Assembly (NCBI RefSeq): GCF_000238355.1
Contig: NZ_AHCA01000002.1
Span: forward strand, 310,001-374,000
Reading direction: 5' to 3'
Source: Pseudoalteromonas haloplanktis ATCC 14393
Lineage (GTDB): Bacteria > Pseudomonadota > Gammaproteobacteria > Enterobacterales > Alteromonadaceae
DNA: 64,000 nucleotides
Part shown: piece after piece, positions 17,960 to 28,867 of the stretch
Position numbering within the stretch: position 1 is the first letter of the stretch
How the letters are laid out: each line of letters begins with the position of its first letter
Notes under the pieces: generated by a model
The model's database searches: none
What the model was told of the DNA's origin: nothing
What the model saw: only the letters and a program-made list of their open reading frames with translations
Made by a program: the position numbers and the translations under genes

Positions 17960-20900
17960 ATGAAACGTATGCTAATCAATGCGACGCAGCAAGAAGAAAT
18001 GCGCGTAGCACTGGTTGATGGCCAGCGCCTGTATGATTTAGATATCGAAAGCCCGGGTCACGAACAAAAAAAAGCCAATATTTATAAAGGCAAAATCACA
18101 CGTATCGAACCGTCATTAGAAGCAGCCTTTGTTGATTACGGCGCTGACCGTCACGGATTCCTACCATTAAAAGAAATCGCCCGTACTTACTTCCCACAAG
18201 GCTATACTTTCCACGGTCGTCCAAATATTCGTGACGTGATCAAAGAAGGTCAAGAAGTCATTGTCCAAGTTGACAAAGAAGAGCGTGGCCAAAAAGGCGC
18301 AGCCCTGACCACTTTCATCAGTGTTGCCGGTAGCTACCTTGTTTTAATGCCTAACAACCCTCGTGCTGGCGGTATTTCTCGTCGTATCGAAGGTGATGAG
18401 CGTACTGAACTTAAAGAAGCATTAAGTCGCTTAGAGCTGCCTAAAGGCATGGGTTTAATCGTACGTACCGCAGGTGTTGGTAAATCGTTTGAAGAACTAA
18501 ACTACGATTTAAAAGCTCTATTAGTACACTGGGATGCCATTCAACAAGCATCAGACAGCGGTAAAGCCCCCTTTTTGATTCACCAAGAAAGTAACGTAAT
18601 CTTCCGCGCTATCCGCGATTATTTACGTCGTGACATTGGTGAGATCCTGATTGATAAAGCCCGTGTATTTGAAGAAGCAAAAGCACACATTGAGCGTTTT
18701 CGCCCTGACTTCATGAGCCGTGTAAAACTTTACCAAGGTGAAGTACCACTATTCACACATTATCAAATTGAAAGCCAAATTGAGTCAGCATTCCAACGCG
18801 AAGTGCGCCTTCCTTCTGGTGGTTCAATTGTGATAGACCCAACTGAAGCCTTAACTTCTATCGATATCAACTCATCAAAAGCCACTAAAGGCGGCGATAT
18901 CGAAGAAACAGCGCTTAACACCAACTTAGAAGCAGCAGATGAAATTGCACGTCAATTACGCTTACGCGACTTAGGTGGTTTAATCGTTATCGACTTTATT
19001 GATATGACGCCACCGCGTCACCAGCGTGAAGTAGAAAACCGCTTAAAAGATGCGGTTCGCCCTGATCGTGCTCGAGTACAGATTGGTAAAATTTCTCGTT
19101 TTGGTTTACTTGAAATGTCACGCCAACGCCTACGCCCTTCACTTGGTGAAGCAAGCCAAGGCCCATGCCCACGTTGTAGTGGTCAAGGTACTATTCGTTC
19201 AAATGAATCGATTGCATTGTCAATCCTACGCTTAATTGAAGAAGAAGCGATTAAAGACAATACCTCACAAGTTAATGCACAAGTGCCTGTAGCAGTAGCT
19301 TCATACTTGTTAAATGAGCAACGTCGTAGCGTACACCGTATTGAAAAACGTCACAGCTGTGATGTGGTGATCATTCCAAATCAACACATGGAAACTCCTC
19401 ACTACGAAGTAATTCGTTTACGTAAAGATGAGACCATTGAAGCAGCAAGCTACGAGCAAATAACAGCACCTGAACCAGAAGTATACGAAACATCTAAAGC
19501 ACCAACGGTTGCAGTACGTGAAGAGCCTGTACTAAAAGGTGTGGTTATGCCATCAACACCGGCACCACAAGCTCAAGCAAAACCTGCGGCACCACAAGCT
19601 GCTGCGGTGCAACCGCAAGTAAGTTTATTTACTGCCATTGGCAATTGGTTCAAGGCTTTATTTGCAACACCTGCTGAGCAAACTGAAAATAAAGAGCAAC
19701 AGCAAAAATCAGCTAACGAGTCGCGAAATAATCAGCGCCGTAATAATGATGGTGATTCTCGTCGTCGCAATAACCAGCGCCGTCGTAATAATTCACGTGG
19801 TAAATCACAAAACGAGCGAGCAGACCGTACTGCTGAAGAGACACCAGCAACAGCAAACAACGAGCAACAAGAAAGAAACGACAACCGCAATAAACGTCGT
19901 CGTAATCCTAATTCTCGTAAACGTAACGACACTCGTAACGATGACAACAAAGTTACCGCAGCAAAAACAGAGGCAAAAGCAGACGTTAAAGACACTACGC
20001 AAGCTAAAAATGTAGCTGTTGACACACCTGAGCAGAAGCCTAAAGTTCGTCGTCAACGCCGTAACTTACGTAAGAAAGTGCGCCTGCAAGATGAAAATGC
20101 ACCAACCGTTGAAACAACAAACGAAACAGCTAAAGCTGAACAACAAACGGCACCTGCTGTTACTGAAAAACCAGCTAAGCCAGTTGTAGAGCAACAGGAT
20201 GAAGTAAAAGCAGTCGCTGAAACAACTCCTGTAGACGCACCTGAGCAAAAAGTTGAACACACAACTTCGAGTGAGCAAACGGCACCTAGCGAACAAGACG
20301 CCACACAAACTGATGAAGAGCAAGGTCAAACACGTACACGTTCACGCCGCTCACCACGTCATTTACGTGCTGCCGGTCAGCGCCGTCGTCGCCCTGAGGG
20401 TGAAGAAGCTGCACCAACACAAGGTACACAACCGCCAGCATTTATACCGGTAGCCGACCAAGCTGCTGCTGAATATGAAGCTGAGTTAAAAGCAAAGCAA
20501 GCCGCTGAAGCTGGTGAAACAACTGTTGCTGAAGAAGTTCCTGTTGTTGCTGAACCTGCTGCCACAACTGCACCAGAAAAGGTAGTTGAAGAAGCACCTG
20601 TTGTTGCTGAACCAACTGCTGAAACTGCGCCAGAAGAAGTTGCTGAAGAAGCACCTGTTGTTGCTGAACCAACTGCTGAAACTGCACCAGAAGAAGTTGT
20701 TGAAGAAGCACCTGTTGTTGCTGAACCAACTGCTGAAACTGCACCAGAAGAAGTTGTTGAAGAAGCACCTGCTGTGACTGAACCAACTGCTGAAACTGTA
20801 CCAGAAGAAGTTGTTGAAGAAGCACCTACTATTACTGAACCAGCGACTGAAACGGCACCAGAAGAAGTTGTTAAAGAAGCATCTGTTGTTGCTGAGCCAA

Positions 20901-21388
20901 CTGCTGAAACGGCACCAGAAGAGGTTGTTGAAGAGGCATCTGTTGTTGCTGAACCAGCGACTGAAACGGCACCAGAAGAAGTTGTTGAAGAGGCATCTGT
21001 TGTTGCTGAGCCAACTGCTGAAACAGCACCAGAAGAAATCGTTGAAGAAGCATCTGTTGTTGCTGAACCAGCTATTGAAACGGCACCAGAAGAAGTCGTT
21101 GAAGAAGCGCCTGTTGTTGCTGAGCCAGCGGCTGAAACCGCACCAGTGGCAGAGAAAGAGCCTAATGCAAAACCTGTGACACACACTAAAACAGTGATCG
21201 CCTCAGGTAAAGCAAGTGCACCGATGGCCCAGCCGACTCCAGTTGCAGATAGCGACGTGTTACATACGCCAAAAGCGATGGCTCACGACAAACGTGAAGT
21301 TATTCCTGATAGTGGCTTACGTGCCGGCTCTATCAAGCCTGCGGGACGTGCAAGCGCTGCAATGACTAAAACCATGAGTGTCGAATAA
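17960..21388 (+). CDS. rne: Ribonuclease E
   Basis: RNase E is the main mRNA-decay and rRNA/tRNA-processing endonuclease and the degradosome scaffold. The N-terminal 510 residues hold the S1 domain, the 5'-sensor, the DNase I-like domain (SIDINSSK and VIDFIDM with the metal aspartates) and the zinc-link CPRCSGQG near residue 403. The C-terminal half is disordered: arginine-rich RNA-binding stretches (about residues 590-720), ten 19-residue acidic repeats (residues about 865-1054) and a terminal block with ASAPMAQP and RASAAMTK, which resembles PNPase-binding ends. Length 1142 against 1061 in E. coli, the excess being the repeats. A strong terminator follows. Confidence 0.96.
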   Translation: MKRMLINATQQEEMRVALVDGQRLYDLDIESPGHEQKKANIYKGKITRIEPSLEAAFVDYGADRHGFLPLKEIARTYFPQGYTFHGRPNIRDVIKEGQEVIVQVDKEERGQKGAALTTFISVAGSYLVLMPNNPRAGGISRRIEGDERTELKEALSRLELPKGMGLIVRTAGVGKSFEELNYDLKALLVHWDAIQQASDSGKAPFLIHQESNVIFRAIRDYLRRDIGEILIDKARVFEEAKAHIERFRPDFMSRVKLYQGEVPLFTHYQIESQIESAFQREVRLPSGGSIVIDPTEALTSIDINSSKATKGGDIEETALNTNLEAADEIARQLRLRDLGGLIVIDFIDMTPPRHQREVENRLKDAVRPDRARVQIGKISRFGLLEMSRQRLRPSLGEASQGPCPRCSGQGTIRSNESIALSILRLIEEEAIKDNTSQVNAQVPVAVASYLLNEQRRSVHRIEKRHSCDVVIIPNQHMETPHYEVIRLRKDETIEAASYEQITAPEPEVYETSKAPTVAVREEPVLKGVVMPSTPAPQAQAKPAAPQAAAVQPQVSLFTAIGNWFKALFATPAEQTENKEQQQKSANESRNNQRRNNDGDSRRRNNQRRRNNSRGKSQNERADRTAEETPATANNEQQERNDNRNKRRRNPNSRKRNDTRNDDNKVTAAKTEAKADVKDTTQAKNVAVDTPEQKPKVRRQRRNLRKKVRLQDENAPTVETTNETAKAEQQTAPAVTEKPAKPVVEQQDEVKAVAETTPVDAPEQKVEHTTSSEQTAPSEQDATQTDEEQGQTRTRSRRSPRHLRAAGQRRRRPEGEEAAPTQGTQPPAFIPVADQAAAEYEAELKAKQAAEAGETTVAEEVPVVAEPAATTAPEKVVEEAPVVAEPTAETAPEEVAEEAPVVAEPTAETAPEEVVEEAPVVAEPTAETAPEEVVEEAPAVTEPTAETVPEEVVEEAPTITEPATETAPEEVVKEASVVAEPTAETAPEEVVEEASVVAEPATETAPEEVVEEASVVAEPTAETAPEEIVEEASVVAEPAIETAPEEVVEEAPVVAEPAAETAPVAEKEPNAKPVTHTKTVIASGKASAPMAQPTPVADSDVLHTPKAMAHDKREVIPDSGLRAGSIKPAGRASAAMTKTMSVE
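20552..21147 (+). repeat. Ten 57-bp tandem repeats inside rne
   Basis: Ten units of 57 bases plus a partial one encode variants of [19 protein letters not shown]. Most differences are P/S at the second-last block and PTAE/PATE exchanges, consistent with duplication and gene conversion. The segment is acidic, valine-rich and probably extended, lengthening the degradosome linker. Copy number should differ between strains. Confidence 0.9.
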
Positions 21389-21415
21389 CACTCTTGAAAT
21401 AGCTTAAAACACACT

Positions 21416-21451
21416 AAAAAGCCGCGTTAATGAAAATTAACGCGGCTTTTT
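21416..21451. terminator. Bidirectional terminator after rne
   Basis: 11-bp stem GCCGCGTTAAT/ATTAACGCGGC with a GAAA loop, flanked by five A on the left and five T on the right. It ends rne and could also stop minus-strand transcription. Confidence 0.9.
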
Positions 21452-21497
21452 GTTTCTCATACTCTCTTTTCTCTAATTAAGCCAAGCTTTTGGTTTA

Positions 21498-21703
21498 TAC
21501 CAATCGTGTTAAGTTACTGACCATTTATAGCGACAGATAAATACAGTGATAACAAGGCATAAATTTTGACATGTAGTTGTTCTCGGCAATTGCTCCTGCA
21601 TTGCTCTACCTCCTGCATCCATGCAGTCGTACATGAAAAATTTATACGCAGCTAGCGCTTTATTTAGCCCGCTAGAATGGTTAAATATTTAAGTCGATTG
21701 GTA
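21498..21703. repeat. MITE-like palindromic element, copy 1 (206 bp)
   Basis: The ends are perfect inverted repeats TACCAATCG/CGATTGGTA, and imperfect pairing continues for about 45 bases inward (ACCATTTATAGCG against CGGGCTAGAATGGT). A second copy lies at 31513-31671. Copy 1 carries 47 extra central bases (from TCGGCAATTGCTCC to CATGCAGTCG). No gene is inside, so it would need a transposase in trans or act as a structured RNA/REP-like element. Its right end supplies the 3' codons of the GFA fragment. Confidence 0.75.
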
Positions 21704-22038
21704 TTAAACTGATCACATGTTTTTAAGTGATCAATGCGCCACCATTTGGGTAAATTCGAAATATAAGAATGAGGCTGCGGGATGAAACCTTTACAATTGG
21801 GTAAATCAAATGTTCCTAGTGCAAGTGCTAATGTCGGCTTATCGTCAATTGCACCTATTGTACTCCCACACTCTGAACAAAAAGCGCTACTTGAGTACTC
21901 AGATGAACGCCATAACTTTGGTGAGCCTCCAGAGCCGGTCCACTGTATTTGCTCTTTTGATAACTCAACCCAAACTTGAGTCAACGATCCTGAATGACGC
22001 TGACATTGTTTAAACCCTATTTCAGTTTCTTTTTTGGG
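21664..22038 (-). pseudogene. GFA (glutathione-dependent formaldehyde-activating)-family fragment
   Basis: The frame encodes the second half of a GFA/CENP-V-type zinc protein: CQRHSGSLTQVWVELS, then SSSAFCSECGSTIG (zinc CxxC), LALALGTFD and SYISNLPKWWRI. The frame is open from just after a TGA at 22039-22041 but has no ATG. TTG 21984 would cut off the CQRHSGS block, and the first zinc-binding CxC motif at the N-terminus is absent. The last 13 codons (to TILAG) are read from the MITE-like element. It is most likely a 5'-truncated relic with a repeat-derived end; a short expressed protein cannot be excluded. Confidence 0.7.
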
Positions 22039-22115
22039 TCAATAATTTTAATAATAGTTAAGCTAATTCACAATAAAAAGACACTATATCGCGACAAGTC
22101 TTATCCCTATTAAAA

Positions 22116-22571
22116 TTAGCAGCGATCATTTCTACTAATATAGTTTTTTGCTAACACAGCGAAAACATACCCACCTACTGCACCAGCAATCAGTTGTGTA
22201 TAGAACCCCCATCCTCTGGCACCTGCAATAATCGTGATATTCATAATTGACTCAATGGCCACTAAAGCAACTGCAAACGCCGTTACTCCAGCTATAACAA
22301 ATAGTTGAATGCCATATTTAGGGTGTTTTCTATACAGCAGTCCTGTAACTGAAAATGCGAACGCAAGTGCGACGGCAATTATTGCACCATAGGTTGGTAG
22401 TAACCCGAGCCAATCATCAAGCGTTAAATTAACACGATCACTAAAGCTTATCTCTATACCCACATTAACTAATTGATTGACAACATATTGACTATGAAAC
22501 AAGCTAGCAAGTGTGAATGTAAGTAACCAGGAAGCTAAAAATGAAGGCAACAAACGTGTTAAAAATGGCAT
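22116..22571 (-). CDS. Hypothetical inner-membrane protein
   Basis: A 151-residue protein with about four hydrophobic segments: near residues 5-25, 55-78, 85-108 and 120-142. A charged stretch SFSDRVNLTLDDW lies between the first two. No catalytic motif is recognised. It is divergent from the sugar dehydrogenase gene, whose longest frame overlaps it; choosing the later start for that gene (22589) removes the overlap. I do not recognise the family. Confidence 0.65.
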   Translation of the reverse strand: MPFLTRLLPSFLASWLLTFTLASLFHSQYVVNQLVNVGIEISFSDRVNLTLDDWLGLLPTYGAIIAVALAFAFSVTGLLYRKHPKYGIQLFVIAGVTAFAVALVAIESIMNITIIAGARGWGFYTQLIAGAVGGYVFAVLAKNYISRNDRC

Positions 22572-22588
22572 GGTTATCTCAACTTAAA

Positions 22589-23737
22589 ATGAAACGTTTT
22601 ATCCACATTAGCAAAGGCGTAAGCTGTAAACAATCTATCTGTTGTATTACGCTTGTTTGGGCTTTTGCGTTTTCAGTACACGCAGGCTCAACATTACCCA
22701 CAAAACAATACAGCATTGCCCCCCTCGCAACTGAGCTTAATTCTCCTTGGAGTATGGTTGAACTACCTAATGGCACTTGGTTAATCACCGAGCGTGACGG
22801 CCATGTAGTAATAGTAAAAAACAACCAGTTATCAAGAGTTAAACTGCCCCTTGAAGGATTATATGTTGCCGGCCAAGGTGGTTTACTCGATATTGTGTTA
22901 TCGCCTGACTTCAATGAGTCCAATGAGATTATTTTTACCTACGCACAAGGCGAGTTAGCCACAAACCGGCTCGTAATTGCTAAAGCGACCTTTAATGGCA
23001 CTGATTTTTCTCAGCCTAAAATTATTTATCGCGTTGCAACAGATAAAGACACACCACAGCATTATGCTGGCCGCGCCTTAGTATTGCCCGATAACACCTT
23101 ATTATTCTCAAGTGGCGATGGCTTTGATTATCGAGAGCAAGCGCAAGTTATCACCAGCCAATTAGGTAAAGTATTACGCATTAATTTAGCTGGTAATGTG
23201 CCCAGCAATAACCCATTTAGTGATCATGAAGACCTCGCCGCTCAGGCTGTTTTTTCACTCGGCCACCGCAACACCCAAGGCCTAGTGTATGATTATGACA
23301 CCCAGCAAATAGTCAGCCACGAGCATGGCCCAGCTGGTGGCGACGAACTAAATTACTTAACCGCTGGCACTAATTACGGCTGGCCTGTGATCACCAACGG
23401 AGATGATTACTCACAAGCACGTATATCACCGTTTAGAGAATACCCTGGAATGGCTAAACCAACGGTTGATTGGACGCCCTCAATCGCCCCATCAGGCATG
23501 GCGTATTATGGCTCAAAGCATTTAGCTTTTCCGTCACTACAACAGCATGTGCTAATCACTACGCTGGTCGATAAAAAACTCTACGGCGTTAATTTAGCTA
23601 ACGGTGAGTTTATCCAGTCTCATATATTCCCTGAGGTTAATGGGCGTTTGCGGGATGTATTTGTGACAACAGAGGGAAATATCGCAGTGTTAACTGATGG
23701 CAAAGAGGCTAAGTTACTGCTGATAAAGCCAAAGTGA
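22589..23737 (+). CDS. Secreted PQQ-dependent aldose sugar dehydrogenase (YliI/GSDH-like)
   Basis: A soluble six-bladed beta-propeller of the glucose/sorbosone dehydrogenase family. Blocks seen: LNSPWSMVELPNGTWLITER, GQGGLLDIVLSPDF, HYAGRALVLPDNTL with the catalytic histidine region, SLGHRNTQGL, HEHGPAGGDELNYL and IAPSGMAYY. Such enzymes oxidise aldoses in the periplasm with PQQ. The ATG at 22589 gives a plausible signal peptide ending in FAFSVHA and avoids overlap with the divergent gene. The frame is also open from 22541, which would add 16 residues. Substrate unknown; family call firm. Confidence 0.85.
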   Translation: MKRFIHISKGVSCKQSICCITLVWAFAFSVHAGSTLPTKQYSIAPLATELNSPWSMVELPNGTWLITERDGHVVIVKNNQLSRVKLPLEGLYVAGQGGLLDIVLSPDFNESNEIIFTYAQGELATNRLVIAKATFNGTDFSQPKIIYRVATDKDTPQHYAGRALVLPDNTLLFSSGDGFDYREQAQVITSQLGKVLRINLAGNVPSNNPFSDHEDLAAQAVFSLGHRNTQGLVYDYDTQQIVSHEHGPAGGDELNYLTAGTNYGWPVITNGDDYSQARISPFREYPGMAKPTVDWTPSIAPSGMAYYGSKHLAFPSLQQHVLITTLVDKKLYGVNLANGEFIQSHIFPEVNGRLRDVFVTTEGNIAVLTDGKEAKLLLIKPK

Positions 23738-23781
23738 TTAGGCCGGCTTAGTTTCATGTTTTACGTATGCTAAAATTAGCT

Positions 23782-23867
23782 TTCAAGTTAATCCTCATTC
23801 ACTCCTCTTTCTCTACTCTTTTGTGCGCAAGATCTTAAATTGAATTATTCACAAAGAGATTAAGGGA
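23782..23867 (+). repeat. Dispersed element, copy A (shared with 47378-47462)
   Basis: About 86 bases similar to 47378-47462, sharing TTGAATTATTCACAAAGAG and TTCAAGTT at corresponding places. The second copy has a perfect inverted repeat CTCTTTGTG/CACAAAGAG that is imperfect here. Both copies stand just upstream of a group II intron 3' remnant. It could be part of the intron, its target, or an unrelated terminator-like repeat. Confidence 0.5.
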
Positions 23868-23869
23868 CC

Positions 23870-23905
23870 GTAGGCTCGAGGCTAGAGATCTCCGACTACC
23901 TGATT
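23870..23905 (+). mobile_element. Group II intron 3'-end scrap (remnant 1)
   Basis: Matches the last 36 bases of the intron remnants at 47865-47905 and 51561-51596: a hairpin around GAGGCTAGAGATCTCCG followed by CTACCTGATT. No intron-encoded protein is left. It ends four bases before the stop codon of the minus-strand cassette gene 23910-24728. Confidence 0.6.
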
Positions 23906-23909
23906 AGCT

Positions 23910-24728
23910 TTATTTTCCCCATACCCATCGCTTCTTTCTTAACACTTTACTTTTACTTGTAAGAAAAAAAGGAAAAAACTCATACATAAAAGGCACTTCA
24001 TCTGGTATTTTTTCAGGTAAAGCATCTTGCATTTTATGTAACCTAAGCACTTGAATTCGCAGCAAATGATAGAATGGATATAAGAGACTAACAATAGACC
24101 AATTAACATGATAACTAGCTTTTTCAGTTGCCTGAAAAAGATAATAAAAATCACATCCAGAAATCCATTCCCCATTTAGATTTTGTTGCCAGTTATTCAC
24201 ATCACCATATTTAAGGGCATCGTCTTGCAATTTTTCACGAATATCATTTCTTAAGCCCCAAATATGATATTCAATGACTGATAACCATTGCCCTACAGGG
24301 TCTTTATTTTTATTTTTAGACGTTAATTCATCTAGGTTATAATATCGAGAGCCTTTAGCAAAATCTGACAAGACAATAAGCATTTCATTTTGAACTTCAT
24401 TAAGTTTCATATCATTCGATAGTTGATATTTAGAAGCTAGCTTTTCACAAGTAGTGTACAGCTCCAGGATATTGTGACCAAAACCTTTAAGTTGATTATT
24501 AGTTGGATTCTTTAGTTGGTTCTCAATTTTGTGTTCGAGCAATACAACTATTTTCATTAGCCTTTCAAAGCCAGTAGCTAATTCAAAAAGTCCAGAATAA
24601 AATAAGCCTCTGTGCGCATCATCTATATTTGCTCTTCTTAGAGAGTTAAGTCCACCGAGTAGGCTAGACATTGTTAAATGCCCTTCTTGAACAAGTAACT
24701 GATAATTTTTTTCGAATATCAAGAACAA
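23910..24728 (-). CDS. Integron-cassette hypothetical protein (272 aa)
   Basis: I do not recognise this protein. It has no signal peptide and is predicted mostly helical, with a segment GLFELATGFERLMKIVVLLEH near residue 48 and FAKGSRYYNLDEL near residue 120 that recalls HEPN-like helical domains. This is a weak resemblance, and a clear RNase RxxxxH motif is not seen. The gene is oriented away from an attI-like region with a GTTAGGC core 12-18 bases upstream of its start, and ends against a group II intron scrap. It is therefore the first and only cassette of a solo integron relic. The reading frame is intact. Confidence 0.7.
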   Translation of the reverse strand: MFLIFEKNYQLLVQEGHLTMSSLLGGLNSLRRANIDDAHRGLFYSGLFELATGFERLMKIVVLLEHKIENQLKNPTNNQLKGFGHNILELYTTCEKLASKYQLSNDMKLNEVQNEMLIVLSDFAKGSRYYNLDELTSKNKNKDPVGQWLSVIEYHIWGLRNDIREKLQDDALKYGDVNNWQQNLNGEWISGCDFYYLFQATEKASYHVNWSIVSLLYPFYHLLRIQVLRLHKMQDALPEKIPDEVPFMYEFFPFFLTSKSKVLRKKRWVWGK

Positions 24729-24739
24729 CCTCCATGTAA

Positions 24740-24860
24740 GCCTAACATTTTATTGAACAACACTTTGGTGGTTATAACCCCCCAAAACGGCGTATATTAC
24801 ATAGCTTCATAATTCCACTAAACACCTCCAATGTAAATATACAATTACGTATGCTGTAAA
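24740..24860 (-). other. Relic attI region (copy 1)
   Basis: On the minus strand the core GTTAGGC (24740-24746) is preceded by about 110 bases homologous to the stretch 53640-53790 in front of the second intI relic. Shared blocks are CCCCAAAACGGCGTATATTACAT, AATTCCACTAAACA and CACCAAAACGACTTTTAA, each the same distance apart. By position this is the attI/intI promoter region, with cassette 23910-24728 joined at the core. Confidence 0.65.
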
Positions 24861-24904
24861 ACTACCATGGTTAAAAACACCAAAACGACTTTTAACGTAG
24901 AATC

Positions 24905-24990
24905 ATATACTTAAACCATTTAACAAACTCGCAAAATGTAGGGCAAGGCACGTGAACACAGGCATTAAATGTGCTAATTTACCTATATAA
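24905..24990 (+). pseudogene. intI fragment (copy 1), internally deleted
   Basis: Translates as IYLNHLTNSQNVGQGT, a TGA stop, then TQALNVLIYLYK. This matches LYLNHLVNSQNVAQGT-QAQALNALSFLYK of the second intI relic (53857-54203). The segment joins the attI region directly, so the first ~45 codons were deleted. What follows (24991-25140) is not recognised. Clearly non-functional. Confidence 0.8.
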
Positions 24991-25142
24991 ATTAACGCGC
25001 TAAAGCACGACCTACAGATGAGCTTGACCCGATCATGGCTAAAGACGATTCCTACACGATGAATTGCACACCGAGTTAATCTCATAACTCATTATTTCTG
25101 TGCTTATACTCTGAACCTTGAATCTATGACCTTAATTCATAA

Positions 25143-25174
25143 TAAAAAAGCCGCTGTTCGTTACAAACAGCGGC
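25143..25174 (-). terminator. Intrinsic terminator after serS
   Basis: 9-bp stem GCCGCTGTT/AACAGCGGC with a 7-base loop. On the minus strand it is followed by six T. It ends the ftsK-lolA-rarA-crcB-serS transcript. Confidence 0.88.
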
Positions 25175-25210
25175 TTCTCTTAAAGCTTAAAACTTACAGC
25201 TCCAAAGAAC

Positions 25211-26518
<1,308 letters not shown>

Positions 26519-26905
26519 TTAACCTTTTTGCATTACCAGCTGAAGGCCCAGCCAAGCCATAAAAATACACACCGTCACATTTAAGACGATATTGAGGGCC
26601 ATTTTAAAAAAGTGACCTTGTTGTAATAACAACAACGAATCCATTGAAAATGTCGAAAAGGTGGTCAAAGCACCTAAAAAGCCAATTCCTATAAGGGTTT
26701 TAGCGGGGCTTGCGGTGATAATTTCACGCTCTATCAAACCGTACAATATGCCCATCAACAATGAACCAAGAATATTAACTGCCAACGTGCCAAAAGGGAA
26801 TCCCCTGCCCAGTAGTTTTAGCATGGTTTCGCTAATAAAAAACCGTAAGCAGGCACCGGATGCTCCCCCTGCGGCAATCATGAGGTAAATCTTAAGGCTT
26901 GTCAT
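26519..26905 (-). CDS. crcB: Fluoride ion channel CrcB/Fluc
   Basis: A 128-residue protein with four membrane helices. It has the Fluc signature [13 protein letters not shown] at the N-terminus and [17 protein letters not shown], which contains the central sodium site and pore phenylalanines. It works as a dual-topology dimer that lets fluoride out. Its start overlaps rarA by 14 bases. Insertion of crcB between rarA and serS is common in Alteromonadales and Vibrio. Confidence 0.93.
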   Translation of the reverse strand: MTSLKIYLMIAAGGASGACLRFFISETMLKLLGRGFPFGTLAVNILGSLLMGILYGLIEREIITASPAKTLIGIGFLGALTTFSTFSMDSLLLLQQGHFFKMALNIVLNVTVCIFMAWLGLQLVMQKG

Positions 26906-28235
26906 AGCGTTTTATGTCACTGTGTTGATCGCGCTCTTTAAGATAGTCGAGCTTTTGTTTAATTTTTTGCTCTAAACCACGTTCAGTCGGAAAGTAATAA
27001 CGTTTATCGGCAATTTGCTCAGGGAAATAGTTTTCGCCTGCGGCAAACGCACCTTCTTCATTGTGGGCATAGCGATATTCAGCGCCATAGCCCAAGTCTT
27101 TCATCAAATTGGTAGGCGCATTGCGTAAATGCTCAGGCACCGGGTAGCTCGGCTCATTTTGCGCATCCAGCTTGGCTTGGTTAAACGCCGCATACACAGC
27201 ATTACTCTTGGGTGCACTGGCTAAGTAAATAGTTGCTTGGGCAATGGCTCGCTCGCCTTCTGAAGGCCCTACTCGTTGGAATATATCCCACGCGTTTAGC
27301 GCCACTTCCATTGCTCGAGGATCTGCATTGCCTATGTCTTCTGTGGCTATCGCCAATAACCGCCTTGCAACATAGAGAGGATCGCCACCACCGGCTAAAA
27401 TACGGCAATACCAATACAAAGCACCATCTGGTGAGCTACCACGCACAGACTTATGAAAAGCTGAGATCAAATCGTAAAACTCATCACCGCCTTTGTCATA
27501 TTTCGCTAAGTGAGTTGGCAGTACTTGGCTAAGTACGTGTTCATCAACCAGATACTGGCCGTTTTTCTCAATCGTTAAGTCAATCGCTTGTTCAAGTAGG
27601 TTGAGAACTTTACGGGCATCCCCATCACTGGCTTGGCACAGCGCTTTTTTAGCGTTGTCAGCAAGCACTATGGTTTTATCTTTTAGTTCGGCATCATGTA
27701 CTAGAGCACGTTCAATAACATTGTGAAGATCAACTTCTTGTAGCGATTTAAGCACATACACACGAGCGCGGGATAAAATTGCGTTATTAAGCGCAAACGA
27801 TGGGTTTTCGGTGGTGGCGCCTACAAATATAAAGGTGCCATCTTCAATATGCGGTAAAAAGGCATCTTGCTGAGATTTATTGAAGCGATGTACTTCATCA
27901 ACAAACAATAACGTACGTTGTCCACGCCCTTCAAGGTTATTACGCGCTTCACTCACCGCATCACGAATATCTTTAATACCTGCGGTAACTGCTGACATTT
28001 GGATCAGTGCAGCATCAGCGTGATTAGCTATAATTTGCGCTAAGGTGGTTTTACCAACACCTGGCGGCCCCCATAAAATAAGGCTATGGCACCGCCCTGC
28101 TAAAATGGCTTGGTAGAGTGGTTTATCTTGGCTTAATAAATGTTGCTGGCCAATATATTCATCTAAACTGGTTGGTCGCATGCGCGCCGCAAGTGGGCGC
28201 ACATCAGGGCCAAAATTAAAGCCTAAATTACTCAC
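26892..28235 (-). CDS. rarA: Replication-associated recombination protein A (MgsA)
   Basis: An AAA+ ATPase related to clamp loaders that acts at stalled replication forks. The 447-residue protein has Walker [13 protein letters not shown], Walker [20 protein letters not shown] and sensor 1 [10 protein letters not shown]. The C-terminal tetramerisation part carries [16 protein letters not shown] and the ADPRAMEVA block. It starts 5 bases downstream of lolA. Confidence 0.95.
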   Translation of the reverse strand: MSNLGFNFGPDVRPLAARMRPTSLDEYIGQQHLLSQDKPLYQAILAGRCHSLILWGPPGVGKTTLAQIIANHADAALIQMSAVTAGIKDIRDAVSEARNNLEGRGQRTLLFVDEVHRFNKSQQDAFLPHIEDGTFIFVGATTENPSFALNNAILSRARVYVLKSLQEVDLHNVIERALVHDAELKDKTIVLADNAKKALCQASDGDARKVLNLLEQAIDLTIEKNGQYLVDEHVLSQVLPTHLAKYDKGGDEFYDLISAFHKSVRGSSPDGALYWYCRILAGGGDPLYVARRLLAIATEDIGNADPRAMEVALNAWDIFQRVGPSEGERAIAQATIYLASAPKSNAVYAAFNQAKLDAQNEPSYPVPEHLRNAPTNLMKDLGYGAEYRYAHNEEGAFAAGENYFPEQIADKRYYFPTERGLEQKIKQKLDYLKERDQHSDIKRYDKP

Positions 28236-28240
28236 TGAAA

Positions 28241-28867
28241 TTATTCGCCTTGGCTTTGGTCATCTATTTCAACACCTTCAGGAATACTAAAGTCAAAGGT
28301 TGAATCAGCTAAACTTTCGTTTACTTTGGCATCACTAAACGTAAAGGTTGATGATTGTCCTGAACTGTCTTTGACTAATAGTTGTGCTAGGCCTGTTTGA
28401 TCTTTTGCAAATACAATGTCTAGTTGTTCAACTTGGCTTTCAACGCCTTGGTTAGGAGTGACACTAAAACCCGCCGCGGTGGCTGTTACTTGATACTTTT
28501 GCCACTGCGCAGGATCTTTAGACGTGAGTAATACAAACGGTGTTGAATCAATCAAGCTGTGCGTATTCATAATCGTAACTTGCTCTGCGAAGCTGTCAAA
28601 GTAATACGTTTTATCGCCATTTGAGACAAATAAAGTGTCATCGGGGCTAGCTTGCTGCCAACGGATCATCATTGGCTGTTGTAAAGCAATCGTGCCCTTA
28701 CCTTGCATTATTGACTGACCTTGGTCGTCATTCACTTGCTGCTCAAATTGTGCTTGAAAGCTTTTTAATCCAGCAAGTTTGTCTTGTAATGCTTGGCTGT
28801 CGTCTGCATAGACAGAGGCTGATAACAGACAGCTGATCGCCATAGCTAAATAGTTAATTTTTTTCAT
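28241..28867 (-). CDS. lolA: Outer-membrane lipoprotein carrier protein LolA
   Basis: The periplasmic chaperone that takes lipoproteins from LolCDE to LolB. The 208-residue protein has a signal peptide ending in SASVYA, then the LolA half-barrel: [29 protein letters not shown] and [11 protein letters not shown]. It is directly downstream of ftsK with no gap. Confidence 0.93.
   Translation of the reverse strand: MKKINYLAMAISCLLSASVYADDSQALQDKLAGLKSFQAQFEQQVNDDQGQSIMQGKGTIALQQPMMIRWQQASPDDTLFVSNGDKTYYFDSFAEQVTIMNTHSLIDSTPFVLLTSKDPAQWQKYQVTATAAGFSVTPNQGVESQVEQLDIVFAKDQTGLAQLLVKDSSGQSSTFTFSDAKVNESLADSTFDFSIPEGVEIDDQSQGE

Noticed and set aside
20552..21147. Regular 57-bp periodicity as a possible CRISPR array
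   Set aside because: There are no distinct spacers, the repeats are contiguous and coding, and they keep the rne frame.
20377..21186. Long open frames on the minus strand and other frames opposite the rne repeats
   Set aside because: They arise from the repetitive Gln/Leu/Ser/Thr composition of the antisense of the 57-bp repeats and have no start context or protein features; rne is the real gene.
22541..22588. Upstream ATG of the sugar dehydrogenase as the true start
   Set aside because: It would overlap the divergent membrane-protein gene and place 16 extra residues before a good signal peptide; ATG 22589 fits better.
24903..25085. 60-codon minus-strand frame in the serS-side gap
   Set aside because: It is the antisense of the intI fragment (LNHLTNSQNVGQGT on the plus strand).
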